Shown: one piece after another, positions 44,350-55,294 of the stretch
How the letters are laid out: each line of letters starts with the position of its first letter
Numbering within the stretch: the stretch's first letter is position 1
NCBI GenBank assembly: GCA_020161755.1
Contig: JAIUOS010000003.1
Span: 1 to 64,000 of the forward strand
Reading direction: 5' to 3'
DNA: 64,000 nucleotides
Source: Actinomycetota bacterium
GTDB taxonomy: Bacteria > Actinomycetota > Actinomycetes > Propionibacteriales > Propionibacteriaceae
The notes under the pieces: generated by a model
Seen by the model: the letters and a program-made list of their open reading frames with translations, nothing else
Databases searched by the model: none
Told to the model about the DNA's origin: nothing
Translations under genes and position numbers: made by a program

Positions 44350-45480
44350 TCAGGCGGTCAGGACCCGCGTCACCAGCGGGACGCCCGGCCGGTAGGCCAG
44401 GTGGACGTGGCTGGGCGCGTCCAGCAGCACGAGGTCGGCGCGGGCGCCCACCCGCAGGTGGCCCACGTCGTCGCGGCGCAGCGACCGGGCGCCGCCCTCG
44501 GTGGCCGCGCGCAGCGCCTCGGTCGGGGTGAGCCCCATCTCCCGCACCGCGAGCGCGATGCAGAACGGCATCGACGAGGTGTAGGACGTGCCCGGGTTGC
44601 AGTCCGTGGCGATCGCGATGCGGACGCCGGCGTCGAGCAGGTGGCGGGCGTCGGGGTACGGGTGCCGGGTCGAGAACTCCACCCCGGGCAGCAGCCCGGC
44701 GACCACCCCGGTGTCGGCGAGCGCGGCGACGTCCGCGTTGCTGAGGTACGTGCAGTGGTCGGCCGCGGCCGCGCCGAGCTCACACGCGAGCTGGACGCCG
44801 GGCCCGTACCCCAGCTGGTTGGCGTGGATCCGTGGCAGCAGCCCGGCCGCCATGCCCGCCTCGAGCACCGCCCGGGACTGGTCGGCGTCGAACGCGCCGG
44901 TCTCGCAGAACACGTCCACCCACTTCGCCAGTGGCGCGCACCGGGCCAGCATCTCGCCGGTGACCAGGTCGACGTAGGCGTCGGCGTCCCAGCCCTGCGG
45001 CACCACGTGGGCGCCGAGGAAGGTGGTCTCCGGCGTGAGCCGGCCGGCCACCCTGAGCAGCGCCTCCTCGGTGGCGGTGTCCAGGCCGTAGCCGCTCTTG
45101 ACCTCGACGGTGGTGGTGCCCTGCGCGCGCAGCTCGGCCAGCCGCTTCCGACCGAGGGCTTCGAGGGCGTCGGCGCCGGCCTCGCGGGTGGCGGCCACGG
45201 TCGTGCGGATGCCCCCGGCCGCGTACCGCTCACCGGCCATCCGGGCGGCGAACTCGGCCGCGCGGTCGCCGGCGAAGACCAGGTGGGTGTGGGAGTCGAC
45301 GAACCCGGGGATGACGGTGCCGCCCCCGGCGTCCACCCGCTCGTCGGTGGCCGGGACGTCGGCGGACGGCCCGACCCACGCCACCCGGCCGTCCTCGACG
45401 ACCAGCGCGGCGTCGTGGCGGATCGGCTGCTCGGCCTCCCAGGTGACCAGCTCGCCGATGTCGGTGATCGCGGTGCTCAC
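44350..45480 (-). CDS. hutI: Imidazolonepropionase
   Basis: Third step of histidine degradation: imidazolone-propionate to N-formimino-glutamate. This 376-residue amidohydrolase has the metal site [14 protein letters not shown], substrate region [32 protein letters not shown] and the conserved aspartate of [13 protein letters not shown]. The GTG start overlaps the hutF stop by 4 nt. It is the last gene of the hut operon. Confidence 0.96.
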   Translation of the reverse strand: MSTAITDIGELVTWEAEQPIRHDAALVVEDGRVAWVGPSADVPATDERVDAGGGTVIPGFVDSHTHLVFAGDRAAEFAARMAGERYAAGGIRTTVAATREAGADALEALGRKRLAELRAQGTTTVEVKSGYGLDTATEEALLRVAGRLTPETTFLGAHVVPQGWDADAYVDLVTGEMLARCAPLAKWVDVFCETGAFDADQSRAVLEAGMAAGLLPRIHANQLGYGPGVQLACELGAAAADHCTYLSNADVAALADTGVVAGLLPGVEFSTRHPYPDARHLLDAGVRIAIATDCNPGTSYTSSMPFCIALAVREMGLTPTEALRAATEGGARSLRRDDVGHLRVGARADLVLLDAPSHVHLAYRPGVPLVTRVLTA

Positions 45481-46616
45481 GCCCGGCTCCAGACCTCGTC
45501 GATGACGGCCGCGAGGTCGGCCGCGACCTGCGCGGGATCGAGGCCGGCCGGCGGTTCGACGTCGGCGGCGGAGGCTGCCCACAGCGGCTCGGTCATGCCG
45601 GAAGTCTGCACCGATTCGCGCAGGCCCACGGTGTCGGTGACGGCGAAGCCGAGCGAGGCGTGGCCGTCGGTGGTCGCCGCCCGCCAGAGCTGGTCGGCGG
45701 TCCAGCCGTCCCGGCGTCCGGACGCGAGGCGCTCGTGCATCGCGAGGCCGCGCGCCTCGGCGAACGGGTCGATGACGGTGTGGGAGTCCGACCCCAGCGT
45801 GAGCCGGGCGCCGGCCTCGCGCAGCGCGACGGACGGGCCGATGCCGTCGGCCAGTTCGGCCTCGGTGGTGGGGCAGAAGCAGACATAACCGCCGGACGCC
45901 CCGAGGGTGGCAATGTCGTCGGCGGTCAGGTGGGTGGCGTGGACGGCCGTCGTCCGCGGTCCCCAGACACCGGCCTCGGCGAGCAGCTGGACGGGCGTGC
46001 GTCCGGTCGCGGCGAGGCAGGCCTCGTTCTCGGCCGGCTGCTCGGACACGTGCACGTGCAGGGGCGCGTCCGGCAGCGTAGCGGCGGCGTCCGCCAGGTG
46101 GTCGGGAGCGACGGCGCGCACGGAGTGGATCGCGGTGCCGATCACCACCCCCTCGACGCCCGCGTAGCGGGACGCCAGGCTGGACACCCGGTGCTGCCAG
46201 GCCGGGAGCGGCAGCACGAACCGCTCCTGGGTCGGGTGCAGCGCCTCGCCGGAGAACCCCGCGCGCTCGTACAGCGTGCTCAGCAGGCAGATCCGCAGGC
46301 CGACGGCCCGGGCAGCCTCGACCACGGCGTCGGCCAGGTCGGGGGAGTGCAGGTAGTGGAACTCGCCGACGCTTCCCAAGCCGGCCAGCCGCATTTCGGC
46401 GAAGGTCGCCTTCGCGAGCCGGTGGTAGAGGTCGGCGTCCAGCGCGCCGGCGACGGCGTACATCCCGTCCCGCCAGCCCCAGAAGTCGCCGCCGCCCAGG
46501 GCACGGCCCCGCAGAGCGCGGTGGAACGCGTGGGAGTGGCAGTTGGCGAACGCGGGAACGCGTGACGTTGTGCCCCGTGTTCGGGGCACAACGTCACCCG
46601 TTGTGCCCGGTGTCAT
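45477..46616 (-). CDS. hutF: Formimidoylglutamate deiminase, N-terminally short
   Basis: Hydrolyses N-formimino-glutamate to N-formylglutamate and ammonia. The catalytic barrel is intact: [42 protein letters not shown] and [18 protein letters not shown]. The protein has only 379 residues, however; HutF is normally about 450, with some 50-60 residues of N-terminal beta domain before the HSH motif. Here only 25 residues precede it, most of them encoded by the palindrome at 46562-46597. ATG 46616 overlaps the upstream stop codon (ATGA) and there is no room for a longer form. Activity is uncertain. Confidence 0.85.
   Translation of the reverse strand: MTPGTTGDVVPRTRGTTSRVPAFANCHSHAFHRALRGRALGGGDFWGWRDGMYAVAGALDADLYHRLAKATFAEMRLAGLGSVGEFHYLHSPDLADAVVEAARAVGLRICLLSTLYERAGFSGEALHPTQERFVLPLPAWQHRVSSLASRYAGVEGVVIGTAIHSVRAVAPDHLADAAATLPDAPLHVHVSEQPAENEACLAATGRTPVQLLAEAGVWGPRTTAVHATHLTADDIATLGASGGYVCFCPTTEAELADGIGPSVALREAGARLTLGSDSHTVIDPFAEARGLAMHERLASGRRDGWTADQLWRAATTDGHASLGFAVTDTVGLRESVQTSGMTEPLWAASAADVEPPAGLDPAQVAADLAAVIDEVWSRA
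46562..46597. repeat. 36-bp palindrome inside the 5' end of hutF
   Basis: Sixteen-base arms (GTGACGTTGTGCCCCG and complement) with a 4-nt loop. A partial extra copy of the arm, GGGCACAACG read on the minus strand, lies just outside at 46602-46611. The element encodes about a dozen residues of the HutF N-terminus. Confidence 0.85.
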
Positions 46617-47794
46617 GCCAACTCCTCGATCACCTTGGACAGCGCAACCGTGCCGGCCTCGATGTCCTCGGGCTCGGCCGACTCCTGCGGCGCGTGGGAC
46701 ACCCCGGTCGGGTTGCGCACGAACAGCATCGCGGTCGGCACCCGGGCGGCGAGGATGCCGGCGTCGTGCCCTGCGCCGGTGGCCAGCACCGGTGCGTCCA
46801 GCAGGGCCGCCAGCCGGTGGCGCAGGGCCGGGTCGAACGTCACCGCGTCCGACTCCGACTCGGCGGTGAACCCGACCGTCGTGCCGTCGGACGCCGCCGC
46901 GGCCTCGGCCCGGGCCCGGATGCCGGCGACCATCGTGGTCAGCGCGACGTGGTCGAAGGCGCGGGCGTCCAGCCAGGCGGTCACCCGCGACGGGATCGAG
47001 TTGGTGCTGCCCGGCTCCACCCGCACCCGGCCCAGCGTCGCCCGCTGGTCGGTGGCGGTGGCGAGGTCCCGAGCGGCCAGCACGGTAGCGGCGTAGGCCA
47101 GCATCGGGTCGTGGCGGTCGGCCATCGCGGTGGCGCCGGCGTGGTTGCCCTCGCCACAGAAGTCGAAGCGGTAGCGACCGTGCGGCCAGATCGCCGAGGC
47201 GACGCCGACCGGTGCGTCGTGGGGGGCCAACCAGCGGCCCTGCTCGACGTGTAGTTCAACGTATGACGAGACGTCGGCGAGCCACGCCGACGGGCCGGCC
47301 GCGCGCGGGTCGCGGCCCTGGGCCTGCATCACCTCGGCCAGGGTGGTACCGCTGTCGTCGCGCAGCGCAAGGGCAATCGCGGGATCGATCGCACCAGTGG
47401 CGAGCCGCGAGCCCAGGCACGCGATGCCGAACCGTCCGCCCTCCTCGTCGGTGAAGTTCACCACCCCGAGCGGACGCGACGGCGTCCACCCCGACGCCTT
47501 CAGCCCGGCGACCGCGGCCAGCGCGGACGCCACCCCCAGCGGCCCGTCCAGCGGTCCGCCCTCGGGGACGGAGTCGAGGTGCGAGCCGACCAGCAGCGCG
47601 TCGGGGCCGGTGCCCCACCAGGCGATCTGGTTGCCGTTGCCGTCCTCGGTCACCTCCAGGCCGAGCGCGGCGGCCTGCCCGGCGAACCACTCGCGCAGCG
47701 CCATGGTGGCCGGGTCCCAGGCCAGCCGGGTGTACCCGCCGCCGGGCGTGCGTCCGATCGTCTCGAGGTCGGCCAGCAGGTCGGTGGTGCTCAT
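46613..47794 (-). CDS. M20 family amidohydrolase in the hut operon, probable N-formylglutamate-processing enzyme
   Basis: A 393-residue metalloamidase resembling allantoate and N-carbamoyl-amino-acid amidohydrolases. The dinuclear metal ligands are visible: [31 protein letters not shown] and SHAPQES. The complete hut operon has no hutG (N-formylglutamate deformylase), and this gene sits between hutU and hutF with 4-nt overlaps on both sides. Hydrolysis of N-formylglutamate is therefore the likely role. Allantoate hydrolysis would be the sequence-only annotation, but no purine-catabolic genes are near. Confidence 0.85.
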   Translation of the reverse strand: MSTTDLLADLETIGRTPGGGYTRLAWDPATMALREWFAGQAAALGLEVTEDGNGNQIAWWGTGPDALLVGSHLDSVPEGGPLDGPLGVASALAAVAGLKASGWTPSRPLGVVNFTDEEGGRFGIACLGSRLATGAIDPAIALALRDDSGTTLAEVMQAQGRDPRAAGPSAWLADVSSYVELHVEQGRWLAPHDAPVGVASAIWPHGRYRFDFCGEGNHAGATAMADRHDPMLAYAATVLAARDLATATDQRATLGRVRVEPGSTNSIPSRVTAWLDARAFDHVALTTMVAGIRARAEAAAASDGTTVGFTAESESDAVTFDPALRHRLAALLDAPVLATGAGHDAGILAARVPTAMLFVRNPTGVSHAPQESAEPEDIEAGTVALSKVIEELA

Positions 47795-49437
47795 GGCATC
47801 GGGATCCGGACGCCACGCTCGCGGGCCACCTCGCGCGCCCGTTCGTAGCCGGCGTCGACGTGGCGCATCACCCCGGTGCCCGGGTCGTTGGTGAGCACGC
47901 GCTCGATCTTCTGCGCGGCCAGCTCGGTGCCGTCCGCCACGACCACCTGGCCGGCGTGGATCGACCGTCCGATGCCGACCCCGCCGCCGTGGTGGATCGA
48001 GACCCAGGTGGCGCCGGATGCGGTGTTCAGCAGCGCGTTGAGCAGCGGCCAGTCGGCGATCGCGTCTGAGCCGTCGGCCATCGCCTCGGTCTCGCGGTAG
48101 GGCGAGGCGACCGAGCCCGAGTCGAGGTGGTCGCGCCCGATCACGACCGGGGCGGACAGTTCGCCGGAGGCGACCATCTCGTTGAACTTCAGCCCGGCGC
48201 GGTGGCGTTCGCCGTAGCCGAGCCAGCAGATCCGGGCGGGCAGGCCCTCGAAGTGCACCTGCTCACCGGCCCTGGTGATCCAGCGGCGCAGGTGCTCGTC
48301 GTCTCCGAAGAGTTCGAGGATCGCCCGATCGGTGGCCGCGATGTCGGCCGGGTCGCCGGAGAGCGCCGCCCACCGGAACGGGCCCTTGCCCTCGCAGAAC
48401 AGCGGTCGGATGTAGGCCGGCACGAACCCGGGGAACGCGAACGCCCGGTCGTAGCCGCCCAGTTCGGCCTCCGCGCGCAGCGAGTTGCCGTAGTCGAACA
48501 CCTCCGCGCCGCGGTCGAGGAAGCCGACCATCGCCTCCACGTGCTTCGCCATGGACGCCCGCGCCCGCTCGGTGAAGCCGTCCGGGTCGGACGCGGCCAA
48601 CGTGTGCCACTCGTCGACGGAGACCCCGATCGGCAGGTAGCTCAGCGGGTCGTGCGCGCTGGTCTGGTCGGTGACCACGTCCACGGCGACGCCCTCGGCG
48701 AGCAGCCGCGGGAACACCTCGGCGGCGTTCCCGACCAGCCCGACCGAGAGCGGACGCCGCTCGGCCTTCGCGGCCAGCACGCGGGCCACCGCCTCGCTGT
48801 AGTCCTCGGTGTACTCGTCGAGGTAGCCGTGCTCGACGCGGCGGGCCAGCCGGGCGGCGTCCACGTCCACGATCAGCACCACGCCCTCGTTCATGGTCAC
48901 CGCCAGCGGTTGGGCGCCGCCCATGCCGCCGCAGCCGCCGGTGAGCGTGAGGGTGCCGGCGAGGGTGCCGCCGAAGCGCTTGCGGGCCACGGCGCCGAAG
49001 GTCTCGTAGGTGCCCTGGAGGATGCCCTGGGTACCGATGTAGATCCACGACCCGGCGGTCATCTGCCCGTACATGGTCAGCCCGAGCGACTCCAGGCGGC
49101 GGAACTCCGGCCAGGTCGCCCAGTCGCCGACCAGGTTTGAGTTCGCGATCAGCACCCGCGGCGCCCACTCGTGCGTCCGGAACACGCCCACCGGCCTGCC
49201 CGACTGCACGAGCAGGGTCTCGTCGTCGGCCAGGTCGCGCAGGGTCGCGGTGATCGCCTCGAACGCCTCCCAGGAGCGCGCCGCGCGTCCGGTGCCGCCG
49301 TAGACCACCAGGTCGTCGGGACGCTCGGCCACCTCGGGGTCGAGGTTGTTCATCAGCATCCGCAGCGGCGCCTCGGTCTGCCAGGACCTCGCGCTGATCT
49401 GGGTGCCGCGCGGCGCGCGGACGGGTTCGTGGTTCAT
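47791..49437 (-). CDS. hutU: Urocanate hydratase
   Basis: Second step of histidine degradation, using tightly bound NAD. The 548-residue length is typical. Conserved blocks include [28 protein letters not shown] (start), [15 protein letters not shown] for NAD binding, [30 protein letters not shown] and [18 protein letters not shown] 49437 overlaps the hutH stop by 4 nt; a long upstream open frame antisense to other frames of hutH is not coding. Confidence 0.97.
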   Translation of the reverse strand: MNHEPVRAPRGTQISARSWQTEAPLRMLMNNLDPEVAERPDDLVVYGGTGRAARSWEAFEAITATLRDLADDETLLVQSGRPVGVFRTHEWAPRVLIANSNLVGDWATWPEFRRLESLGLTMYGQMTAGSWIYIGTQGILQGTYETFGAVARKRFGGTLAGTLTLTGGCGGMGGAQPLAVTMNEGVVLIVDVDAARLARRVEHGYLDEYTEDYSEAVARVLAAKAERRPLSVGLVGNAAEVFPRLLAEGVAVDVVTDQTSAHDPLSYLPIGVSVDEWHTLAASDPDGFTERARASMAKHVEAMVGFLDRGAEVFDYGNSLRAEAELGGYDRAFAFPGFVPAYIRPLFCEGKGPFRWAALSGDPADIAATDRAILELFGDDEHLRRWITRAGEQVHFEGLPARICWLGYGERHRAGLKFNEMVASGELSAPVVIGRDHLDSGSVASPYRETEAMADGSDAIADWPLLNALLNTASGATWVSIHHGGGVGIGRSIHAGQVVVADGTELAAQKIERVLTNDPGTGVMRHVDAGYERAREVARERGVRIPMP

Positions 49438-50954
49438 GCCTTCTCCTTCGCAGCAGCCACCAGCGCACCGCTGGTGACCAGGTCGTACGTGGCCTCGATC
49501 TCGGGGGCGAGGAAGCGGTCGCCTCCCGGCCCGGGGACGCTGTCCCGCAGCAGGGCGATCGCGGCGCCGGTCGCCGGCCCCGGACGCAGCGGCGCGCGCA
49601 GGTCGATGGCCCGGGCGGCGGTCAGTACCTCGATGGCCAGGACGCGGGCGAGCCCGTCCACCGCGGTGCGCAGCTTGCGGGCCGCCGACCAGCCCATCGA
49701 GACGTGGTCCTCCTGGAGCGCGCTGGACGGGATCGAGTCGACGCTCGCCGGGACCGCCAGGCGCTTGAGGGTGGAGACGATGCCGGCCTGCGTGTACTGG
49801 GCGATCATCAGGCCCGAGTCGATGCCGGGGTCGTCGGCCAGGAAGGGCGGCAGGCCGCGGTTGCGGTTCACGTCCAGGAACCGGTCGGTGCGGCGCTCGC
49901 TGATCCCGGCCACGTCGGCCACCCCGATGGCGAGGAAGTCGAGCACGTGCGCGACCGGTGCGCCGTGGAAGTTGCCGTGCGACTCGACCCGTCCGTCGTC
50001 GAGCACCGACGGGTTGTCGATCGCGGACGCCAGCTCGAGCTCGGCGATCACGGCCGCGTAGTCGACGGCGTCCCGGGCGCTGCCGTGCACCTGCGGCGTG
50101 CACCGCAGCGAGTACGCGTCCTGCACGACACCGTCGCCGTGACGGTGGCTGGCGACGATCGGCGAGCCGGCCAGGAACCGGCGCAGGTTGCCCGCGCTCG
50201 TGCCCTGCCCGACCTGCGGACGCAGCGCCATCAGCTCGGCGGAGAACACCCGGTCGGTGCCGAGCTGGCCCTCGATGCTCATGGCCGCCGCCAGGTCGGC
50301 GACGTCGAGCAGGTTGGCCAGGTCGGCCAGCGCGAGCACCAGCATGCCGAGCATCCCGTCGGTGCCGTTGATCAGCGCCAGGCCCTCCTTCTCGGCCAGC
50401 TCGATCGGCGCCAGCCCCTGGTCGGCGAGCGCCTCCGCGGCCGGCCGGACGGTGCCGCCGTCCCACACCTCGCCCTCGCCGAGCAGCACCAGCGCGCAGT
50501 GGGCGAGCGGAGCGAGGTCGCCCGAGCAGCCGAGGCTGCCGTACTCGTGCACCACGGGCACCAGCGGCGAGTTCAGCAGCGCCGCGTACGCCTGCGCGGT
50601 CTCCAGCCGGACGCCGCTGTGCCCGCTGGCCAGCGTCTTCAGCCGCAGCAGCATCAGCGCCCGCACGACCTCGGGCTCCACGGACGGGCCGTTGCCCGCG
50701 GCGTGCGAGCGGATCAGGCTGCGCTGGAGCCGGGTGCGTTCGGACGCGGGGATGCGGCGGGTGGCCAGCGCCCCGAACCCGGTGGACACGCCGTACACGC
50801 CGTCGTCGGTGGCGGCCAGGGCGTCGATGAACCGCCGGGACACGGTGATCGCGTCCGCGGCCTCGGGGGCCAGGCGGACGCGGGCGCCGCCGCGGGCGAC
50901 CGCCACCACGTCGGCGAGCTGCAATGGGTCGGCGCCCAGGGAGATCTCGAGCAT
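49434..50954 (-). CDS. hutH: Histidine ammonia-lyase
   Basis: First step of histidine degradation, giving urocanate and ammonia. The 506-residue protein has the MIO prosthetic-group region [14 protein letters not shown]; the triad here is Cys-Ser-Gly rather than the usual Ala-Ser-Gly. Other family blocks include GVSTGFG, INGTDGM and [10 protein letters not shown] chose ATG 50954; TTG at 50966 would add four residues. The hexamer TTGAAT lies 6 nt upstream, a weak leaderless arrangement. It is divergent from the IclR regulator. Confidence 0.96.
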   Translation of the reverse strand: MLEISLGADPLQLADVVAVARGGARVRLAPEAADAITVSRRFIDALAATDDGVYGVSTGFGALATRRIPASERTRLQRSLIRSHAAGNGPSVEPEVVRALMLLRLKTLASGHSGVRLETAQAYAALLNSPLVPVVHEYGSLGCSGDLAPLAHCALVLLGEGEVWDGGTVRPAAEALADQGLAPIELAEKEGLALINGTDGMLGMLVLALADLANLLDVADLAAAMSIEGQLGTDRVFSAELMALRPQVGQGTSAGNLRRFLAGSPIVASHRHGDGVVQDAYSLRCTPQVHGSARDAVDYAAVIAELELASAIDNPSVLDDGRVESHGNFHGAPVAHVLDFLAIGVADVAGISERRTDRFLDVNRNRGLPPFLADDPGIDSGLMIAQYTQAGIVSTLKRLAVPASVDSIPSSALQEDHVSMGWSAARKLRTAVDGLARVLAIEVLTAARAIDLRAPLRPGPATGAAIALLRDSVPGPGGDRFLAPEIEATYDLVTSGALVAAAKEKA

Positions 50955-51004
50955 GGCGCCATTCAAGTCCCGCCGGGGCGCGGAGTGAACGGCCTACGAG
51001 GGAC

Positions 51005-51024
51005 TATCGTCTCGGATACGAGAC
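51005..51024. promoter_or_regulatory. iclR promoter -10 and overlapping palindromic operator
   Basis: TATCGT (51005-51010) is a plausible -10 box for iclR. GTCTCG-GATA-CGAGAC (51009-51024) is a 6+6 inverted repeat at the predicted transcription start. It lies between divergent hutH and iclR, so one bound dimer could control both. Confidence 0.55.
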
Positions 51025-51046
51025 TGAGCGTTGCGAGGAGGGTGTG

Positions 51047-51790
51047 ATGGGCCGACCCGTGCCGGCCGCGACCGCGGCGCTCCAGGTGCTGCGGTACTTG
51101 TCCGGGCGCACCAGCCCGGTGCCCGCGGTGCGGATCGCCGCCGAAGTCGGGCTGCCGCGGTCCACGACGTACCACCTGCTGCACGCGATGGCCGCGCAGT
51201 CGTTCGTGGTGCACTACCCCGAGGACCAGACCTGGGGCGTCGGCGTCGCGGCCTGGGAGGTCGGGCAGGGCTACACCCGGCAGGAACCGCTGAGCAGGTT
51301 GGCGCGCATCCCATTGGCCCGGCTCGTCGACTCCCTCGGCCTGTCCGCACACCTCGCCGTGCTGCTCGGCAGCGACGTCGTCTACCTGGTCGAGGAGCGG
51401 GCCGCCGGCCGTGCCCGGCTGGTCAGCGACGTGGGCGTCCGGTTGCCCGCGCACCTGACCGCGTCCGGCCGCGCGATCCTGGCGGGGCTCTCCCCGGCCC
51501 AGCTGCGGGCGCTCTACCCCTCGAAGGAGAGCCTGGTGACCCGGACGGGCGCTGGCCCGGCCTCGCGTGCGGAGTTGCGGGCGATCCTGGCCGCGACCCG
51601 GCGACGCGGGTACGCCGAGGAGGACTCCGAGATCACCGAGGGTTTCGCTTCCATCGCAGTGCCACTGGACTCGGCGTCAAACCTCGCCGCGATCGCGGTC
51701 ACCTGGCGCTCGCCGCTCCCGCTCGACCTCGCCACGGTGCTCGACCAGCTGCGGGCCACCGCCGCCACCATCGAGGCTAGGCTGCGCTGA
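51047..51790 (+). CDS. IclR-family transcriptional regulator, probable hut regulator
   Basis: A 247-residue regulator. The winged helix (ALQVLRYLSGRTSPVPAVRIAAEVGLPRSTTYHLLHAM, read in parts) is at the N-terminus. The effector domain has LPAHLTASGRAILAGL and EEDSEITEGFASIAVPL. A GAGGAGG site precedes ATG 51047. It is divergent from hutH across a short region holding a palindromic operator, so urocanate- or histidine-responsive control of the hut operon is likely (inference from position). The stop overlaps the next gene as TGATG. Confidence 0.88.
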   Translation: MGRPVPAATAALQVLRYLSGRTSPVPAVRIAAEVGLPRSTTYHLLHAMAAQSFVVHYPEDQTWGVGVAAWEVGQGYTRQEPLSRLARIPLARLVDSLGLSAHLAVLLGSDVVYLVEERAAGRARLVSDVGVRLPAHLTASGRAILAGLSPAQLRALYPSKESLVTRTGAGPASRAELRAILAATRRRGYAEEDSEITEGFASIAVPLDSASNLAAIAVTWRSPLPLDLATVLDQLRATAATIEARLR

Positions 51791-52722
51791 TGAAGACGTT
51801 CACCCTGCCGAACACCGACATCACCGTTCCCGCCGTCGTCACCGGCGTGATGCGGATCCAGGACAAGACGGACGCCGAGGTCCGCGCCCTCTACGACGCG
51901 TCGCTGGCCGCCGGCATCAACTTCTTCGACCACGCAGACATCTACGGCACGCCGCCGCACGGCTGCGAGCGCCGGTTCGCCGAGGCGCTGCGGCTGAGCC
52001 CGTCCGAGCGTGCGGGGATCACGCTCCAGACCAAGGCCGGCATCGTGCCCGAGGGCCCGTACTTCGACTTCTCCTACGCGCACCTGATCGAGACCGTCAA
52101 CGGCTCGCTCGACGCGCTCGGCACCGACTACATCGACATCCTGCTGCTGCACCGCCCCGACGCCCTGGTCGAGCCCGAGGAGGTCGCCAGGGCGTTCGAC
52201 GAGCTGGCCGCCGCCGGCAAGGTGCGCGCCTTCGGCGTCTCCAACCACACCCCGGCACAGATCGAGCTCCTGAGAAGGTACGTGAGCCAGCCGCTGGTCG
52301 CTAACCAGCTCCAGCTCTCGATCACGCACGCGCCGATCGTGGCCCAGGGCGTGGCGATGAACATGGCGGGGCTCGAGCAGTCGCTCAGCCGCGACCTCGG
52401 CGTGCTCGACTACTGCCGCCTGCACGACATCACCGTCCAGGCCTGGTCGCCGTTCCAGGCCGGGTTCTTCACCGGGGTGTTCCTCGGCAACCCCGACCAC
52501 CCGGAGCTGAACGCCGTGATCGACCGTCTGGCCGCCCGCTACGACGTGCCGGCCGAGGCCATCGCCACCGCCTGGATCACCCGCCACCCCGCGCAGATGC
52601 AGGTGGTGCTCGGCACCACCACGCCCGACCGGCTGCGCGCCGCCGCCCTCGGCGCGGACGTGGAGCTGACCCGTCCCGAGTGGTACGAGCTGTACCGCGC
52701 GGCCGGCCACCTGGTGCCCTGA
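51790..52722 (+). CDS. Aldo/keto reductase, YdhF-like
   Basis: A 310-residue NADPH-dependent oxidoreductase of the AKR fold. INFFDHADIYG carries the catalytic Asp/Tyr and QTKAGI the lysine. DYIDILLLHRPD and GKVRAFGVSNHTPAQIELL are family blocks. The YdhF subgroup is indicated by the HADIYG motif and length. The substrate is unknown. It is co-translated with the IclR regulator (1-nt overlap), which may indicate a side reaction of histidine metabolism or simple co-transcription. Confidence 0.88.
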   Translation: MKTFTLPNTDITVPAVVTGVMRIQDKTDAEVRALYDASLAAGINFFDHADIYGTPPHGCERRFAEALRLSPSERAGITLQTKAGIVPEGPYFDFSYAHLIETVNGSLDALGTDYIDILLLHRPDALVEPEEVARAFDELAAAGKVRAFGVSNHTPAQIELLRRYVSQPLVANQLQLSITHAPIVAQGVAMNMAGLEQSLSRDLGVLDYCRLHDITVQAWSPFQAGFFTGVFLGNPDHPELNAVIDRLAARYDVPAEAIATAWITRHPAQMQVVLGTTTPDRLRAAALGADVELTRPEWYELYRAAGHLVP

Positions 52723-52755
52723 GGACGCGGCCCCGCCGCTAGGCAAGATGCGCAA

Positions 52756-52770
52756 GAGAACGTTTACCGA
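52756..52770 (-). promoter_or_regulatory. LacI-type operator 1 upstream of the GH16 gene
   Basis: Read on the minus strand as CGGTAAACGTTCTC, matching GAGTAAACGTT sites at 58439, 58461 and 58529. Confidence 0.65.
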
Positions 52771-52775
52771 ATCGC

Positions 52776-52804
52776 TTGCGGGAAACGTTTACTCACCCTA
52801 TGGT
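52776..52804 (+). promoter_or_regulatory. Promoter of the GH16 gene with LacI-type operator 2
   Basis: TTGCGG (52776-52781), 17 nt, then TATGGT (52799-52804), then 6 nt and ATG 52811, so the mRNA is probably leaderless. The operator GGAAACGTTTACTC (52781-52794), minus-strand GAGTAAACGTTTCC, fills the spacer between the boxes, a classic repression layout. Confidence 0.65.
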
Positions 52805-52810
52805 GGCCGA

Positions 52811-53740
52811 ATGGACCGACGAACGTTCCTTGTTTCGGGCGCCGTGGTGACCGTGGGTGTCGCCACCGGATTCAACGCCTCTGCTGCCCAGGCCGGCACG
52901 CACGGCCACCATCCAGGAAACCGCATCCCCCGGCAGGCTTTGGGGGCAGGTTTCAACCGTCTCGTCTTCTCCGACGACTTCGATTCCCTCCGCACCATCG
53001 ACCTGGCCGGAACCGGCCGTCCGGGCAAGCTCTGGTACCGCGACCTCCCGTGGAACCTCGAGACGGTGCCGGCCAGTTCCTTCACCGAGCACCGCTCGGT
53101 GCTGACCATCGACCAGGGGGTGGAGAACTTCAACTGGGGTCTCAGTACCGCCTCGTCGATCACGAAGCGGGGCACGGCCTTCGTCCACGGCTACTACGAG
53201 GCGCGGATCCGCTTCGACCCGGCCGACGCCCTGACCACCAAGGGCTGGCCGTCCTTCTGGCTGTACGACGCGGCCTACTCGATCTACTTCGACCAGCCGG
53301 ACATGGTTCCGACCCGGTTCGGCGAGATCGACATCTTCGAGGCGTGGCACGCCGAGAACGACACCTACCTGAACGAGTTCATCGGCTCCATCAAGGAGTG
53401 GCACAAGGACGTCGGCGCGTACAGCAGCTCGAATGGCTGGTACGACACCACCGCCGACTGGAAGCAGTGGCACAAGGTCGGACTGTTGTGGGAGAAGAAC
53501 CACGCTGCGTGGTACCTCGACGACCAGCCGATCATCGACGTCACCTGGAACACCACCGGGCAGTCCACGCCGCCGGCGTCGGGCCCTGGCGAGGTTCCCG
53601 ACGGCGTCTTCAGCATCCTCGACAACCCCCGCAAGGGAATGGTGCTCATCCTCGGTACCGGCAACGGCTTCCCGATGGACGTGGACTGGGTGCGGGTGTG
53701 GGGTGGGCGTCGCTCGAAGGTGATCACCCTGCGACCCTGA
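52811..53740 (+). CDS. Secreted glycoside hydrolase family 16 protein
   Basis: A 309-residue exported enzyme. The Tat signal MDRRTFLVSGAVVTVGVATG ends near NASAAQA. The GH16 catalytic motif is GEIDIFEAWH; the ExDxxE spacing belongs to the beta-bulge group (laminarinases, agarases, carrageenases) rather than to lichenases or xyloglucan enzymes. VPDGVFSILDNPRKGMVLILGTG and MDVDWVRVWG form the typical end. No carbohydrate-binding module is present. ATG 52811 is set by the Tat motif and the leaderless promoter. Its operators match those of the ABC transporter and GH130 promoters, so it belongs to the same regulon. It converges on the fucosidase gene. Confidence 0.88.
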   Translation: MDRRTFLVSGAVVTVGVATGFNASAAQAGTHGHHPGNRIPRQALGAGFNRLVFSDDFDSLRTIDLAGTGRPGKLWYRDLPWNLETVPASSFTEHRSVLTIDQGVENFNWGLSTASSITKRGTAFVHGYYEARIRFDPADALTTKGWPSFWLYDAAYSIYFDQPDMVPTRFGEIDIFEAWHAENDTYLNEFIGSIKEWHKDVGAYSSSNGWYDTTADWKQWHKVGLLWEKNHAAWYLDDQPIIDVTWNTTGQSTPPASGPGEVPDGVFSILDNPRKGMVLILGTGNGFPMDVDWVRVWGGRRSKVITLRP

Positions 53741-53762
53741 GGGCGGCCCCGCCGGCAAGAAG

Positions 53763-53791
53763 GGGGCGGGCAGGGCTCACCTGCCCGCCCC
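53763..53791. terminator. Rho-independent terminator after the GH16 gene
   Basis: A perfect 12-bp stem (GGGGCGGGCAGG and complement) with a 5-nt loop, followed by TGTTT. It lies 22 nt after the GH16 stop. Confidence 0.85.
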
Positions 53792-53796
53792 TGTTT

Positions 53797-53881
53797 GCCG
53801 TCCCGGATGCCGGTGGGTCACCTGCCCCGGGGGGTGGGCAAGTGACAACGCGGCCCGGCATCCGGGACGGCGTCCGCCCGG
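53797..53881. terminator. Long nested hairpin between convergent GH16 and GH29 genes
   Basis: A 17-bp outer stem (GCCGTCCCGGATGCCGG and complement) encloses an inner imperfect stem with GTCAC..GTGAC arms. It can act for the fucosidase transcript coming from the right. The gap 53741-53914 contains only these two hairpins. Confidence 0.7.
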
Positions 53882-53914
53882 TTGGCTGCACTCTCCCTGA
53901 TCGGGGGAGAGGGT

Positions 53915-55290
<1,376 letters not shown>

Positions 55291-55294
<4 letters not shown>

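Noticed and set aside
47791-50466. N-terminal extension of HutU through an upstream open frame
   Set aside because: The extension overlaps hutH on the same strand in another frame, is low-complexity, and the conserved HutU start coincides with an ATGA overlap at 49437.
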